NCBI RefSeq assembly: GCF_002368335.1
Contig: NZ_AP018288.1
Span: 3,801,044-3,865,043, forward strand
Source: Nostoc sp. NIES-4103
GTDB taxonomy: Bacteria > Cyanobacteriota > Cyanobacteriia > Cyanobacteriales > Nostocaceae
Direction: 5' to 3'
DNA: 64,000 nt
The translations under genes were made by a program, and so were the position numbers. Shown here piece by piece: positions 24,272-33,648 of the stretch. Positions within the stretch are counted from its first letter, which is position 1, and the number at the start of each line of letters is the position of its first letter. The notes beneath the pieces were generated by a model. It had not been told where the DNA came from, searched no databases, and worked only from the letters and a program-made list of their open reading frames with translations.

Positions 24272-26797
24272 ATGGCTAATATTCCTATTAATTTTACCTA
24301 TTTCACAGGTTTTAAAAAAGCAATTTTTAACAATCCTCGGTTAATTGGTAGTTGGGATGAAAACGGCCGCTATTCTCAACAATGGTCTTCTATCCCAATG
24401 CAGCAAATCATTGGTGAAGATGGCTGTCCCAGTTTCCAAACTACAGTTGAACTTGATGATTCCCAAATTGGTTGGCTATTTCGCTGGGGTGTAATGCTAG
24501 ATAGTCCAGCCGGGAATAACCTATGGGGAATCCCAACGGAAGTTAACGATCGCAATTCCAGCGATCGCTACCGTAGTTTTACTTTACAATCTCCTAACAA
24601 CGCTCAATCTCAGCAAGAAACATATTATCTAGTTCACAGTCGCAAACTAGGCGCACAACAATATTATCTTCCTGGTCAATCTCAGCCTGGGTTAAGGTTT
24701 GCTGTTTGGGCACCGAATGCGCGGAATGTGGAAGTTGTATTTGGCAATCACAGCAGTGGCTATATTGCTGATGATGCTTTTCGAGACGATCCTGATTTTG
24801 GTATGGATTCCAACCTAGGGCCATTTCCCATGTTGAGGACAGCGGAAGGTATTTGGCAAACAGATGTCACAGTCTCACCTGAACTTGCTGATTTCTCCCG
24901 CTTTGACCATATTCCTTATATGTTTAGAATTGTTAATGAAGGGGGACGAGTCGTTTATCGCACTGATTTATATTCTCGCTGTCAAATTGGTAAAGGCAAC
25001 ATCAATCCTGACGGTAAACCTTTTTCTCACAGATATACAGATAAAAACGGAATACCCTTTTCGGGAAAATATCAAGATTTGGATGGTACTAAAAGCTGTT
25101 CTGTAGTCATCAATCCAGATACAGTGACTAGACATTTGATTGAACCAGTCTGGCCAGAAGTGGAATTCATCCCAGAGGTGGAGTTTTGGAGTAATGAGTT
25201 TTCACTCTTACGTCCTGTACCGCAGCGTGTAGAAGATTTAGTCATTTACGAACTTCACATAGGGTCTTTAGGGTATGGTCAAAACAGACCAGGAAACTTT
25301 GAGGATGCGATCGCTTTATTACCCTACCTAGTAGAATTAGGCGTTAACACTGTTGAACTCTTACCAATGTCAGAATTTAGAGACGAGGTAAATTGGGGAT
25401 ATGAAACATCTCACTACTTTGCTCTCGAATACAGTGCTGGTGGAAGAGACCAACTCAAGCATTTTATTAGAGAGTGCCATCGTTATGGGATTGCCGTAAT
25501 TTTAGATGTGGTGTACAACCACTTCGTTCCTGATGGAGAACGAGCTGAATGGGCTTATGATTCGGATATTCCCGAACACAATATCTATTACTGGTATGAG
25601 GGAAACAAGAGCGATTATTTCTACCCAGACGGCAGACATTTCCCAGAAGGTGGTTATCTTGATAATTGGTCTACAGGTTACGCACCTCGGTTTTATGAAG
25701 AGATGGTGCGAAAGATGTTCATTAGCAGTGCAGTAACTTTAATGGAGGAATTTCACGTAGATGGATTCCGAGTCGATCAGACAACTTCGATGCATTCTTA
25801 TAACCAACTGCACGCTGATGGTAAATCTGTAGGTAATGCCAATATTTTTGGTGCTAAATTCCTCAGAGAATGGACAAGGACAATGAAACTCATCCAACCG
25901 AATGCCATTCTCATGGCAGAAGATCATTCTGATTGGGAAGCAGTCACGGAATTACCTGATGTTGGGGGTTTGGGGTTTGATGCTGCTTGGTATGCCAACT
26001 TCTATCACCATTTAATTGGTGATGCTAGACAAGGAACAGAATATGCCAAATTAATTCCTACGGCTGGATATGGTACTGATCAACCCCTGGCGATGGACAA
26101 ATTTGCTGGAGCGTTGGGATGGTCTGGTCATAACAAAGTTGTCTATCATGAATCTCATGATGAAGCAGGTAATGCTTATTTTGAAGAAGGAGGACATAGA
26201 GTTGAGTCTCGGCGCACAATTGTCGCGGCGGTCAACGCAGCGCCATTGATTGGGGAAACCCGAAAGTATGCCGAAGCACGTTGTCGTTTTGCTTTTGGTG
26301 TGTCTATTTTGTCGGCTGGTACGCCAATGTTTTTGATGGGTGAGGAAATTGGCGCACAAAAACCCTACAGATACACCGATTTTATCAATAACCGAGAGGA
26401 TTTACTAGGCGATCGCCACACTAATGGTCAACAACTGTTCCGATTTTACCAAGACCTCATTCAGCTACGCCGTACTCATTCAGGATTGCATTCTCACTTG
26501 ATTGATATTATCTATGTCCATAATGCCAACCGAATCATTGCTTTCAAGCGTTGGGATGTCACTGAAGAATTTTTGATTGTAGCAAGTTTAAATAATCACC
26601 CGTTCTCATCAGGATACACCATTAACAATTCCCGAATCGGTGATGGTCAATGGCAGGAGATATTCAATAGTGATGCTTCACTCTACGGAGGAGATAATAT
26701 AGGCAACTTTGGCTGTTATATGTCTGTAATTAATGGTTTTATTCATCCCATAGTGCCGGCAAACGGATTTGTTGTTTTTCAACGGGTCAGGACATAA
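24272..26797 (+). CDS. GH13 alpha-amylase superfamily protein, branching-enzyme-like
   Basis: 841 residues from ATG 24272, preceded by AAAAGGA at 24257-24263; the track-length frame from 24224 is less likely. Domains: about 1-130 an unusual N-terminal beta domain (FRWGVMLDSPAGNNLWGIP), about 140-240 CBM48-like (LRFAVWAPNARNVEVVFG), then the GH13 barrel with region I DVVYNH, region II GFRVDQTTSM (nucleophile Asp502), region III MAEDHSDW (acid/base Glu550) and region IV HESHDE (Asp630), and a beta C-terminal domain. The catalytic trio is intact. A 1,4-alpha-glucan branching enzyme is the nearest well-known relative, but extra N-terminal sequence and the SHDEA context leave the exact reaction open. 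It follows the operon by 297 bp and may have its own promoter. Confidence 0.8.
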   Translation: MANIPINFTYFTGFKKAIFNNPRLIGSWDENGRYSQQWSSIPMQQIIGEDGCPSFQTTVELDDSQIGWLFRWGVMLDSPAGNNLWGIPTEVNDRNSSDRYRSFTLQSPNNAQSQQETYYLVHSRKLGAQQYYLPGQSQPGLRFAVWAPNARNVEVVFGNHSSGYIADDAFRDDPDFGMDSNLGPFPMLRTAEGIWQTDVTVSPELADFSRFDHIPYMFRIVNEGGRVVYRTDLYSRCQIGKGNINPDGKPFSHRYTDKNGIPFSGKYQDLDGTKSCSVVINPDTVTRHLIEPVWPEVEFIPEVEFWSNEFSLLRPVPQRVEDLVIYELHIGSLGYGQNRPGNFEDAIALLPYLVELGVNTVELLPMSEFRDEVNWGYETSHYFALEYSAGGRDQLKHFIRECHRYGIAVILDVVYNHFVPDGERAEWAYDSDIPEHNIYYWYEGNKSDYFYPDGRHFPEGGYLDNWSTGYAPRFYEEMVRKMFISSAVTLMEEFHVDGFRVDQTTSMHSYNQLHADGKSVGNANIFGAKFLREWTRTMKLIQPNAILMAEDHSDWEAVTELPDVGGLGFDAAWYANFYHHLIGDARQGTEYAKLIPTAGYGTDQPLAMDKFAGALGWSGHNKVVYHESHDEAGNAYFEEGGHRVESRRTIVAAVNAAPLIGETRKYAEARCRFAFGVSILSAGTPMFLMGEEIGAQKPYRYTDFINNREDLLGDRHTNGQQLFRFYQDLIQLRRTHSGLHSHLIDIIYVHNANRIIAFKRWDVTEEFLIVASLNNHPFSSGYTINNSRIGDGQWQEIFNSDASLYGGDNIGNFGCYMSVINGFIHPIVPANGFVVFQRVRT

Positions 26798-27689
26798 AAC
26801 ATTTTGTTGACAATTGTTAATGAATTATAAAGCAAGCACATCTTTTTTTATTAAGAATCAGTACAAACTGGTAAATTATCTAGATAATCTGAAATCTTGA
26901 TAAAATAGACCTATTCTTAATAGAAAAATCATAAAATAATCAGGAGAAATGAGAAATAATTGGCATTGACTAGGACAAAACTTTGAGTGAGAAAGAATCA
27001 CATGTGATGTTAGTGAAATCCAGCTAATCCTGGGCGATCGCTTTGGCCAGCAGTTGAATGTGAAGTTGCAATTACGTTTCCTGATGAACCCATGCGATCG
27101 CACTCTCTGTCTGTGCAAAGCGCGATCGCGCTTGTTTGCTAGAAGGCTGCATACAAGCGTTGGCATTAGCGCAACCCTCTTCCACGTAGGAGCGTCAGTC
27201 TTCCCCTACTACAAAGCAGAACTTTCACTAAAGTAGCGGCTTGTTGTTAGACATCCCAGGGGTTTGTGTAAATTGTTCTACTGAAACACAACTTGAGGGC
27301 ATTCCTGTAGCCTTTGTCACTCAAAACCAGTGCCACTTGAGCATTACTAAGACATGAATATATATAGGGTTGTAATTCGCTATATTTTATTGCCTGAAAG
27401 ATTTACTTATTGCATTGTAAAAATTAAAACTCTAAATGTCGAATCTCTTTCATTTAGTCAACCTTGATACTTTTTTAGATATGTAACAAACATCCTCACA
27501 TCATCAGCATAAAAGCGCTGAGCTGGGTGTGATTTGTATTACTAGTAAAATGTAATAACGATCATTTACGGTGGAATTGAGGCACTAATATCATTTATTG
27601 GGTATTAACTTGCTATGTATGCGATATGTAGCTTGTAGATAAGTCTAATACCACACATTTCCTAAACGTGATTGATTGTTGAGTGAATC
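26798..27689. other. Intergenic region, 892 bp
   Basis: Several HIP1 sites (GCGATCGC near 27034, 27095 and 27121) lie in an otherwise AT-rich stretch. Frames of 60-96 codons on both strands have no recognisable features. No RNA gene or hairpin with a T-run was found. Confidence 0.4.
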
Positions 27690-27893
27690 ATGAGTAAAAA
27701 ATGGGCTGTAAAAAGACTTACGGTAAATCTTACCTCCAGTGAGGTGGAAAAACTGGAACAGTACTGTGCCTTGACAGGAAGACCAGCAACCGATGTAATT
27801 AGAGAATTGATCCGTTCTCTTCTGGCTGATAACAAAGAACCATCTGATGTAGCAAATAATAACCAGGAGAAAAACACAACTGTTGCAGCTTGA
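27690..27893 (+). CDS. Ribbon-helix-helix (CopG/Arc-type) DNA-binding protein
   Basis: 67 residues. KRLTVNLTSSEVEKLEQYCA followed by TGRPATDVIRELIRSLL is a classic RHH unit: one beta strand, then two helices with a conserved turn. RHH dimers bind operators as small repressors or antitoxins. The 20-residue tail is polar. No toxin-like gene is adjacent, so it may be an orphan regulator. Ribosome-binding site weak. Confidence 0.7.
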   Translation: MSKKWAVKRLTVNLTSSEVEKLEQYCALTGRPATDVIRELIRSLLADNKEPSDVANNNQEKNTTVAA

Positions 27894-28627
27894 GGTTAGA
27901 ACTAGTTTATAGACATCAAACCTACAAGTGGGTGAGACAGACACTGTGGCATAGACATACTACCAAATTAATTGAGGTACTGCTCTTAGCTGTGGTGATA
28001 ATCTGTCATTCCCACAAATTGCACCAGTTTCATATTGGACAAAAGCTCTAAACTTTCTGTCGAACTCCTTTGCATCCCTGCTCCTCTCCGATTTTAATGC
28101 ACATTTTTATACGCATGATTCCTGAAAATATACATACAAGCTAGCGTATGCCTTATTTTCGTTGGAAAATAACTACTAAGTACGCCCTGCTCTAATACCA
28201 TTTCACGAAATCAGCCATGCAAATGATTTTTCTTTCTCCCCCAGCTTCCCCAGCTTCCCCAGCTTCCCCAGCTTGTCTAAATGCATCAATTTTAAAGTGA
28301 AACGGTATAACTCTATAGCGCACCCTTGTATCTGAAGTTAAAAATGTCATACCCAACCAAGCGATAGCGCAGTGTAGACACATACAGCAAAGCAGAACAC
28401 CAAGAGTAGAGTGGCCGCTTCCCACAGGGTAGCATCTCAACAAACCGCGATAAATTGCGATTCTTCTCCTATAGTCAAAGCTGCGCGTAGCTTGCTTTTT
28501 TCAAGGGTTCAGCTCTACTTCGTTTCGCTGACAATGACAAATTGTACCTTTTGCCCAGTTTTCAAACATCCTCTAATATTCATGTTGGATAAAGTAATTG
28601 GATAATTACTTTTGTAGTTACCTCACA
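27894..28627. other. Intergenic region, 734 bp
   Basis: Contains a MITE-like element (28195-28308) with a 9-bp repeat inside it, and near 28563 the end of another dispersed repeat (CAAACATCCTCTAATATT). Frames here translate repeat DNA (for example runs of GEAGEAGEAG on the minus strand) and are not genes. Confidence 0.5.
28195..28308. mobile_element. 114-bp MITE-like element with 9-bp repeats inside
   Basis: The ends ATACCATTTCAC (28195-28206) and GTGAAACGGTAT (28297-28308) are inverted with 11 of 12 matches. The interior carries CCCCAGCTT units at 28238-28274. The left 35 bp recurs in inverse orientation at about 60666-60703 (ATTTCGTGAAATGGTAT). No clear target duplication seen. Confidence 0.5.
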
Positions 28628-29563
28628 TTAAATTGTCATATTATCGCCTTCTTGCTGATTAATAATTAATCGCAAAATTGATAATCCTAAAATTATTAAA
28701 AATAACACTAGTCCAATTGTGCAAGCATAGCTAATTTCTAAGTTACTAAAAGCTTCCTCATATAGATAATAAACAATTGTTTTGGAATTATTGAGTGGTT
28801 GCCCTTGAGTCATGATGTATACTTCTTCAAACACCTTAGTGGCAGAAATCGCTGAAATCACTGCAACTAGTGCTAGATAAGGCTTCATCAAGGGTATGGT
28901 CATGTCCCAGTGTTTGCGGATACCATCTGAACCATCAATTGCTGCGGCTTCATACACATCACCAGGAATAGATTGCAAACCGGCTAAATAAATCACCATG
29001 TAGTAGCCTAGTCCTTTCCAAACGGTGACAGCCATGACGCTAGCAAGGGAAATTGGCACAATACCAAAAAGTTTAATTGGTGGATTATCAGTTAACCAGG
29101 GAATTCCTTCGGGGAAAAGACCCACAAGTTTGAGGATTTGATTGAGTAAACCGTTTTCTGCATACAGCCAATTCCAGGCTATCCCTGCAACTACTGTTGA
29201 AATCACCACCGGAGTGTAGTATGCAGCTCTAAACCAATTTATACCTCGCAGTTTCTGATTGACTAAAATTGCTAACCATAAAGGAGCTATCACCAGAATC
29301 GGTACTACACCTAGAAGATAGAGAAAAGTGTTTTTCAATGTTTTCCAAAAAACTGCGTCTTTCCACAGGCGCAGGAAATTGGCAAAACCTATCCATTGCG
29401 GTGGTTGGGAGATATCTTCGTAACTGGTAAAGCTGAGATAAAACGCTTGTAGTGCAGGCCAAAAGACGGTTAACCCCAAAATCACCAAAGCAGGTAGCAA
29501 AAATAAATAAGGAGTTAGTCGTTGTTTAATCAGCATCCAATCTTTAGGCGTTAATTGATTCAT
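28628..29563 (-). CDS. ABC sugar-type transporter permease (MalF/UgpA family), orphan
   Basis: 311 residues with six hydrophobic segments. The cytoplasmic EAA loop is EAAAIDGSDGIRKHWDMTIP, which docks on the ATPase. The N-terminal PYLFLLPALVILGLTVFWPA and NWFRAAYYTPVVISTVVAG are typical of the first permease of carbohydrate importers. No second permease, ATPase or binding protein is adjacent, so its partners must be encoded elsewhere, which is common for cyanobacterial sugar transporters. Substrate unknown. Confidence 0.88.
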   Translation of the reverse strand: MNQLTPKDWMLIKQRLTPYLFLLPALVILGLTVFWPALQAFYLSFTSYEDISQPPQWIGFANFLRLWKDAVFWKTLKNTFLYLLGVVPILVIAPLWLAILVNQKLRGINWFRAAYYTPVVISTVVAGIAWNWLYAENGLLNQILKLVGLFPEGIPWLTDNPPIKLFGIVPISLASVMAVTVWKGLGYYMVIYLAGLQSIPGDVYEAAAIDGSDGIRKHWDMTIPLMKPYLALVAVISAISATKVFEEVYIMTQGQPLNNSKTIVYYLYEEAFSNLEISYACTIGLVLFLIILGLSILRLIINQQEGDNMTI

Positions 29564-29833
29564 GGGGGCTTTTTTGAGTTGAATTGGCGGCTTGATTCCC
29601 TGAGTGCTATGAATACAAGCCAGAAAAGCTAACTAATACTACACGAAGATGTGCTGTTGATGACTGTTGACGTAATTCCTGGGCTTTGGAATTGCTTTGA
29701 GACTAGATTTTCAGTATCCATCATTTTTATCTATCGTTTTAAAAAGAAAGAATATTTGCTCCTATCAGTGATGCAGCATACATTAAAAGTCATCAGGAAA
29801 AACACAGACAGAAATGACGCCAACAGGTGCAAG

Positions 29834-30502
29834 ATGAATCCAGTAGACAAAGTATCGTCCAACAAAATTGATGCAGAAGTAGCTCAACAACCCCATATTG
29901 TGGAAATACAGCAATCAGTAACGCCAAATGTCTCCACTGAATTGACTCGTGGGCAGCGCCTTGCTGATAAATTAGCAAGCCATGTGGGTTCTTGGAAATT
30001 TCTCATTTGCCAAAGCACCGTTTTGGCAGGTTGGGTTGGAATGAATTTAATGCCTGGGGTTCCCCACTGGGATGAATCACCGTTCATCATGCTCAACTTG
30101 GTGTTTTCATTTGCTTCAGCCTACACTGCTCCCATCGTTTTGATGAGTCAGAATCGCCAGTCTGATACAGATCGCGCAAATGCTGAAATTGACCACCACG
30201 TCAATCGCACAGCTGCACAAAATATTGAACTGCTCCATGAAAAATTGGATAAATTACACTCTCAACAGTTAGCGGAACTGACCCAAATTGTCAAAGAGCA
30301 GCAGCAAATTATTAATGAACTAAGAGTAAGTTTAGTGCCTGCTGCGAAAGAGAATAAAGATATTAGAGTAACTCTATTGCCAGGACTTCACATCCAAACT
30401 AACAGCAAATTTGCCAAGGAAACTCCTGGTAATAAATCTTTTACTGTTGACCAACCACTTGGTGATAATAACAAAGTTGTTGAAAAACTGACTCGTAAAT
30501 AA
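29834..30502 (+). CDS. DUF1003 membrane protein
   Basis: About 222 residues from ATG 29834 (AGGTG at 29825-29829); ATG 29771 and TTG/ATG at 29651 extend the same frame upstream, so the start is unsure. DUF1003 core at about residues 40-150: GQRLADKLASHVGSWKFLIC, two membrane helices (STVLAGWVGMN and IMLNLVFSFASAYTAPIVLM), then SQNRQSDTDRANAEIDHHVN. A coiled coil follows (LLHEKLDKLHSQQLAELTQ). Members have no known function. The tail is polar and variable. Confidence 0.8.
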   Translation: MNPVDKVSSNKIDAEVAQQPHIVEIQQSVTPNVSTELTRGQRLADKLASHVGSWKFLICQSTVLAGWVGMNLMPGVPHWDESPFIMLNLVFSFASAYTAPIVLMSQNRQSDTDRANAEIDHHVNRTAAQNIELLHEKLDKLHSQQLAELTQIVKEQQQIINELRVSLVPAAKENKDIRVTLLPGLHIQTNSKFAKETPGNKSFTVDQPLGDNNKVVEKLTRK

Positions 30503-30664
30503 AAGTGAAATATAAGTGCTTTTTTCTCACTTCATAGCCAGAAAAATTTTGCCAAATGCCTTTGATAAATTCAAAGTACACAAATGAAGAGAGAATAAAA
30601 AATTGTATAAATGATTTAGGATTGCCATATAAATATCTATCAAGCTTGTTTGAAGCATGTCTTA

Positions 30665-30718
30665 AATTACGAATTACGAATTACGAATTACGAATTACGA
30701 ATTACGAATTACGAATTA
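30665..30718. repeat. Heptamer tandem repeat (ATTACGA)n
   Basis: Seven or eight units of ATTACGA in the 371-bp spacer 30503-30873. Nothing else is recognised in the spacer apart from the AGGAGA ribosome-binding site of the next gene (30861-30866). Confidence 0.9.
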
Positions 30719-30873
30719 ATTTATCCCCAGCGGGCAAAGCCGATTAGTTGAATTGGAGATGTTACACCTACCTCCACGCTGGGATCAAGTAGCAGCTTCC
30801 CACCAAAGATTTGCAGACATAAACAGACGCTCTTGTTAGACAACACCAGCGTGAAGATTGAGGAGAAATAGAA

Positions 30874-31575
30874 ATGAACGAACTCGTCACCGCACTTACT
30901 ACCGGAATCACAGCTTTTACAGCCACAAACCTGGATGACTTAGTTATCCTGACGCTGTTATTCTCTCAGGTAGATGCAAGTTTCCGTCGTCGGCACATCG
31001 TCATTGGTCAGTACTTAGGCTTCTGTACTCTAGTGATTGCCAGCTTAGTTGGTTTTCTGGGAGGCTTGGTATTGCCATCTAATTGGATTGGTCTTTTAGG
31101 TTTGGTGCCGATCACTATCGGACTAAATCGTCTGTTGAATCCAGAAAGCGATTCTGACTCCGAGACACAGACAGAAACCGAGTTTTCACATTCCTCAGCT
31201 TTCGCTGGTTTTCTATCTCCCCAAGCTTATAGTGTGGCGGCTATTACCATCGCCAATGGCAGTGATAATGTAAGTATCTATATGCCATTATTTGCCAACA
31301 CTGCCCTACCTAATTTGCTGGTAATCATTGCAGTATTTCTGTTACTGGTTGGCGTTTGGTGTTATATGACATACAGATTTACTTGTCAGTCTGCGATCGC
31401 TAATTTACTAACTCGCTACGGTAACGGTATTGTGCCCTTTGTCTTGATCGGCTTGGGTGTGTTTATTATCCTAGACAGTGCCTCGTTAACTCCAATCGCT
31501 TTGGTCGCTAGCTGTTTGTGTTTAATCGGAGCTGTCAAACTGTATGGAATGAATGGTCAAACAACAATATCTTGA
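30874..31575 (+). CDS. CadD-type cadmium resistance / transporter family protein
   Basis: 233 residues, about six membrane helices. The first helix carries FTATNLDDLVILTLLF, a signature of the cadmium-resistance transporter CadD family, and the second half repeats with AITIANGSDNVSIYMPLF, the internal pseudo-symmetry expected for these LysE-like exporters. The acidic residues Asp in LDD and SDN could bind metal. AGGAGA at 30861-30866 supports the ATG. Metal specificity is not determined. Confidence 0.85.
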   Translation: MNELVTALTTGITAFTATNLDDLVILTLLFSQVDASFRRRHIVIGQYLGFCTLVIASLVGFLGGLVLPSNWIGLLGLVPITIGLNRLLNPESDSDSETQTETEFSHSSAFAGFLSPQAYSVAAITIANGSDNVSIYMPLFANTALPNLLVIIAVFLLLVGVWCYMTYRFTCQSAIANLLTRYGNGIVPFVLIGLGVFIILDSASLTPIALVASCLCLIGAVKLYGMNGQTTIS

Positions 31576-31718
31576 GGCGTTGACTTTCCCAGATAATCAT
31601 TCAATAATATCTGCGAGATTGTTTGAAAACAAAGCTACAAGAATCCATCTATGCAAGCTTTCTAGTCTCAAAAATATTCTCTATTGAAAATATTTTGTCA
31701 TCCTCAGAAGGAGAAATC

Positions 31719-32357
31719 ATGAAACTGTTTAAAACTGGTCTAGTTGCTTTAGTACTGATGCTGAATTTGGTAGTTGCTCAGCCTTCTTGGGCAAGCAAAC
31801 CAAATCTAATTACTAGTCCTGATTACACTGAAGTAACTCAAGCTATTGATAACCTGTTGCAAATCAAAAATACACCCGATCAAACTGAATATACACCCGA
31901 AGAAATTGAACAACAATTAGGTGAATTGAAGCTACAAAAATACATTTTACAAACAGCAAGAAGCTGGGCACAGTGTCTTAATCAGACTGGTAAGACTTTA
32001 GCTATCTACGCTCATAAACCCAAAAAAGTACTTCAAGGAAATAGCCTTTACTTCTTAGGAAATGGTCAAATTACAGAGAATGAATGGGACTGTGATGGCG
32101 TTTACCTACCAAGTGGTACTAAGGTAGCTGGTATCGCTGGTGCTGATGCTCAAGGACAAGAACTGATAGAACCCTTGGCTATTAAGGTGGTGGATGGAAC
32201 TCAGTTAGTAGCTACAACTAATCCTCAAACTGGCGCAGTTGAATTCAATGTTGCCCCTGCAAAAGTGTACAAAGCGGGTGATGTTAACTGGTCGATTCCT
32301 AATTTGACACAAGCTGATATTGATGCGGCAATTCCTAACGCACCAATTGAAGATTAA
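31719..32357 (+). CDS. Secreted or periplasmic protein of unknown function
   Basis: 212 residues from ATG 31719; AAGGAG at 31708-31713 and a signal peptide (KLFKTGLVALVLMLNLVVA, cleavage near QPSWA-SKP) decide this start over the longer frame from 31623. The mature part begins with a helical segment (YTEVTQAIDNLLQIKNT), then a Cys-containing beta-rich half (ARSWAQCLNQTGKTLAIYAH, NEWDCDGVYLPSGT) with two cysteines that could pair. No family recognised. A good terminator follows 24 bp after the stop. Confidence 0.7.
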   Translation: MKLFKTGLVALVLMLNLVVAQPSWASKPNLITSPDYTEVTQAIDNLLQIKNTPDQTEYTPEEIEQQLGELKLQKYILQTARSWAQCLNQTGKTLAIYAHKPKKVLQGNSLYFLGNGQITENEWDCDGVYLPSGTKVAGIAGADAQGQELIEPLAIKVVDGTQLVATTNPQTGAVEFNVAPAKVYKAGDVNWSIPNLTQADIDAAIPNAPIED

Positions 32358-32380
32358 TATCAATTCGAGTTGAAAAGTTC

Positions 32381-32412
32381 AAACCCTTTCCTAGTTGTTG
32401 GGAAGGGTTTTA
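32381..32412 (+). terminator. Rho-independent terminator of the secreted-protein gene
   Basis: 11-bp stem AAACCCTTTCC / GGGAAGGGTTT (32381-32391 and 32400-32410; one G-U pair), 8-base loop, and a short T-rich tail. Confidence 0.75.
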
Positions 32413-32416
32413 TGTT

Positions 32417-32562
32417 AACGTGAGTTCGACAAGGACTGTTTTGACCTCTCCCCCGGCCCCTCTCCTCGTAGGAGAGGGGAGTAAAACCGTGGTTTTTCGT
32501 TTCTCCTCCCTCGCCTTTTAGGAGAGGGAGGCCGGGAGGGAGAGGTTCATCGAACTCACGTT
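32417..32562. repeat. 146-bp dispersed repeat (copy 3, inverted orientation)
   Basis: Ends AACGTGAGTTCGA (32417-32429) and TCGAACTCACGTT (32550-32562). Same two hairpins as the copies at 10838 and 16398 but reading in the other direction. It sits 4 bp after a terminator. Confidence 0.8.
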
Positions 32563-32613
32563 AATAAAGTTGGCTGGTTTTATTGAATAAATATTTTTGT
32601 ATCACGCAGAGGA

Positions 32614-32654
32614 GCCAGTGCGTTGCGCGGGTTCCCCGCGTTGTAGCAACTGGC
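32614..32654. repeat. Palindromic element
   Basis: GCCAGT...ACTGGC outer arms enclose GTTGCGCGGG-TTC-CCCGCG...CAAC, giving a 41-bp hairpin next to the end of the ABC ATPase gene. It resembles the GCAACTGGCGTTCGC repeats of cyanobacterial spacers. Not a tRNA: no cloverleaf fits. Confidence 0.6.
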
Positions 32655-32713
32655 GTTCGCAAAGACGCAGAGAGTTTTTAAAGCTGATTTAACCCAAATA
32701 GAGAGACTTGAGA

Positions 32714-33490
32714 TTACACGGCAGAAATAGCACAAACTTGTAAGCCGACGGGAGTTTGGATAATCACGGATTCTACGCCGAAGACTTGGGCGATCGCTTG
32801 GGGTGTTAGTACTTGTTCTGGTGTCCCAACTTCCCAAAGATGACCCTGTTTTAGTAAAGCAATACGGGAGCTATATCGTGCTGCTAGATTCAGTTCGTGT
32901 AAAACGGTGATGATGGTTAATTCTTGTTGTTGATTCAGGTTTTTGAGTAATTCTAGGAGTTGTAGTTGATAGTTGATATCTAAATAAGTTGTGGGTTCAT
33001 CTAATAGTAATACTTTTGGTTCTTGGGCTAATGCTAATGCTAAAAAAGCCCGTTGACGTTCACCACCTGAAAGTTGTTCGACTAAGCGATCGCTAAATTT
33101 TTCCAGTTGGGTTTTATGAATTGCAGCTTCAACTTTTTGCCAATCTTCTACGGTTAATTCCCATTGCCACCAAGGTTGATGTGGTGTGCGTCCTAAACTC
33201 ACTAATTGTCGCACTGTCAACCCCACTGGAATTGTTTGTTGTTGGGGTAACAAAGCTAATTTCTGTGCTACTAAATTCGGAGGTTGAGAGTGAATAGCTT
33301 TGCCATCAAGTAGTACTATTCCCTGTTGCGGAGAAAGAATGCGACTCAGCAACTTAAGCAATGTAGACTTACCAGAACCATTAGCACCAACTAAACTCAA
33401 CCATTCTCCTGTTTGCAGGGTGAGGTTAATATTTTGGACAATTGGCAAAGTTGTGTAACCGCCTGTGAGATTTTGTAGTTCAAGTGGCAT
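32714..33490 (-). CDS. FecE/BtuD-type ABC transporter ATP-binding protein
   Basis: 258 residues from ATG 33490 (a TTG at 33499 adds 3). Walker A GANGSGKS, Q-loop LLPQQQT, signature LSGGERQR, Walker B VLLLDEPT and the H-loop VLHELN are all present. This subfamily drives import of ferric siderophores, haem or cobalamin. It lies 154 bp downstream of the FecCD-type permease on the same strand, with heptamer repeats between. The substrate-binding protein is not in the window. Confidence 0.9.
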   Translation of the reverse strand: MPLELQNLTGGYTTLPIVQNINLTLQTGEWLSLVGANGSGKSTLLKLLSRILSPQQGIVLLDGKAIHSQPPNLVAQKLALLPQQQTIPVGLTVRQLVSLGRTPHQPWWQWELTVEDWQKVEAAIHKTQLEKFSDRLVEQLSGGERQRAFLALALAQEPKVLLLDEPTTYLDINYQLQLLELLKNLNQQQELTIITVLHELNLAARYSSRIALLKQGHLWEVGTPEQVLTPQAIAQVFGVESVIIQTPVGLQVCAISAV

Positions 33491-33602
33491 TTTTAACAAT
33501 TCGTAATTCGTAATTCATAATTCGTAATTAAAAAAGTCAGATTTAATCTGAGTTTTCTAGCTTGATTTGTAGCTTGATATTTTTGAAAAATTAGTAAAAC
33601 TC

Positions 33603-33648
33603 CCAACTCCTAACTCCTAACTCCTAACTCCTAACTCCTAACTCCTAA
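33603..33648. repeat. Heptamer tandem repeat (CTCCTAA)n
   Basis: Six units of AACTCCT/CTCCTAA lie in the gap between the permease and ATPase genes and end inside the permease stop region. Confidence 0.85.

Noticed and set aside
27054..27236. 60-codon frame in the GH13 to RHH spacer
   Set aside because: No family, no ribosome-binding site, Cys/Arg-rich as in translated non-coding DNA.
28192..28443. 83-codon minus-strand frame with GEAGEAGEAG
   Set aside because: Its middle is a translation of the CCCCAGCTT repeat inside a MITE-like element.
32608..32660. tRNA-like GGTTC hairpin
   Set aside because: No cloverleaf or acceptor stem; it is a known type of palindromic spacer repeat.
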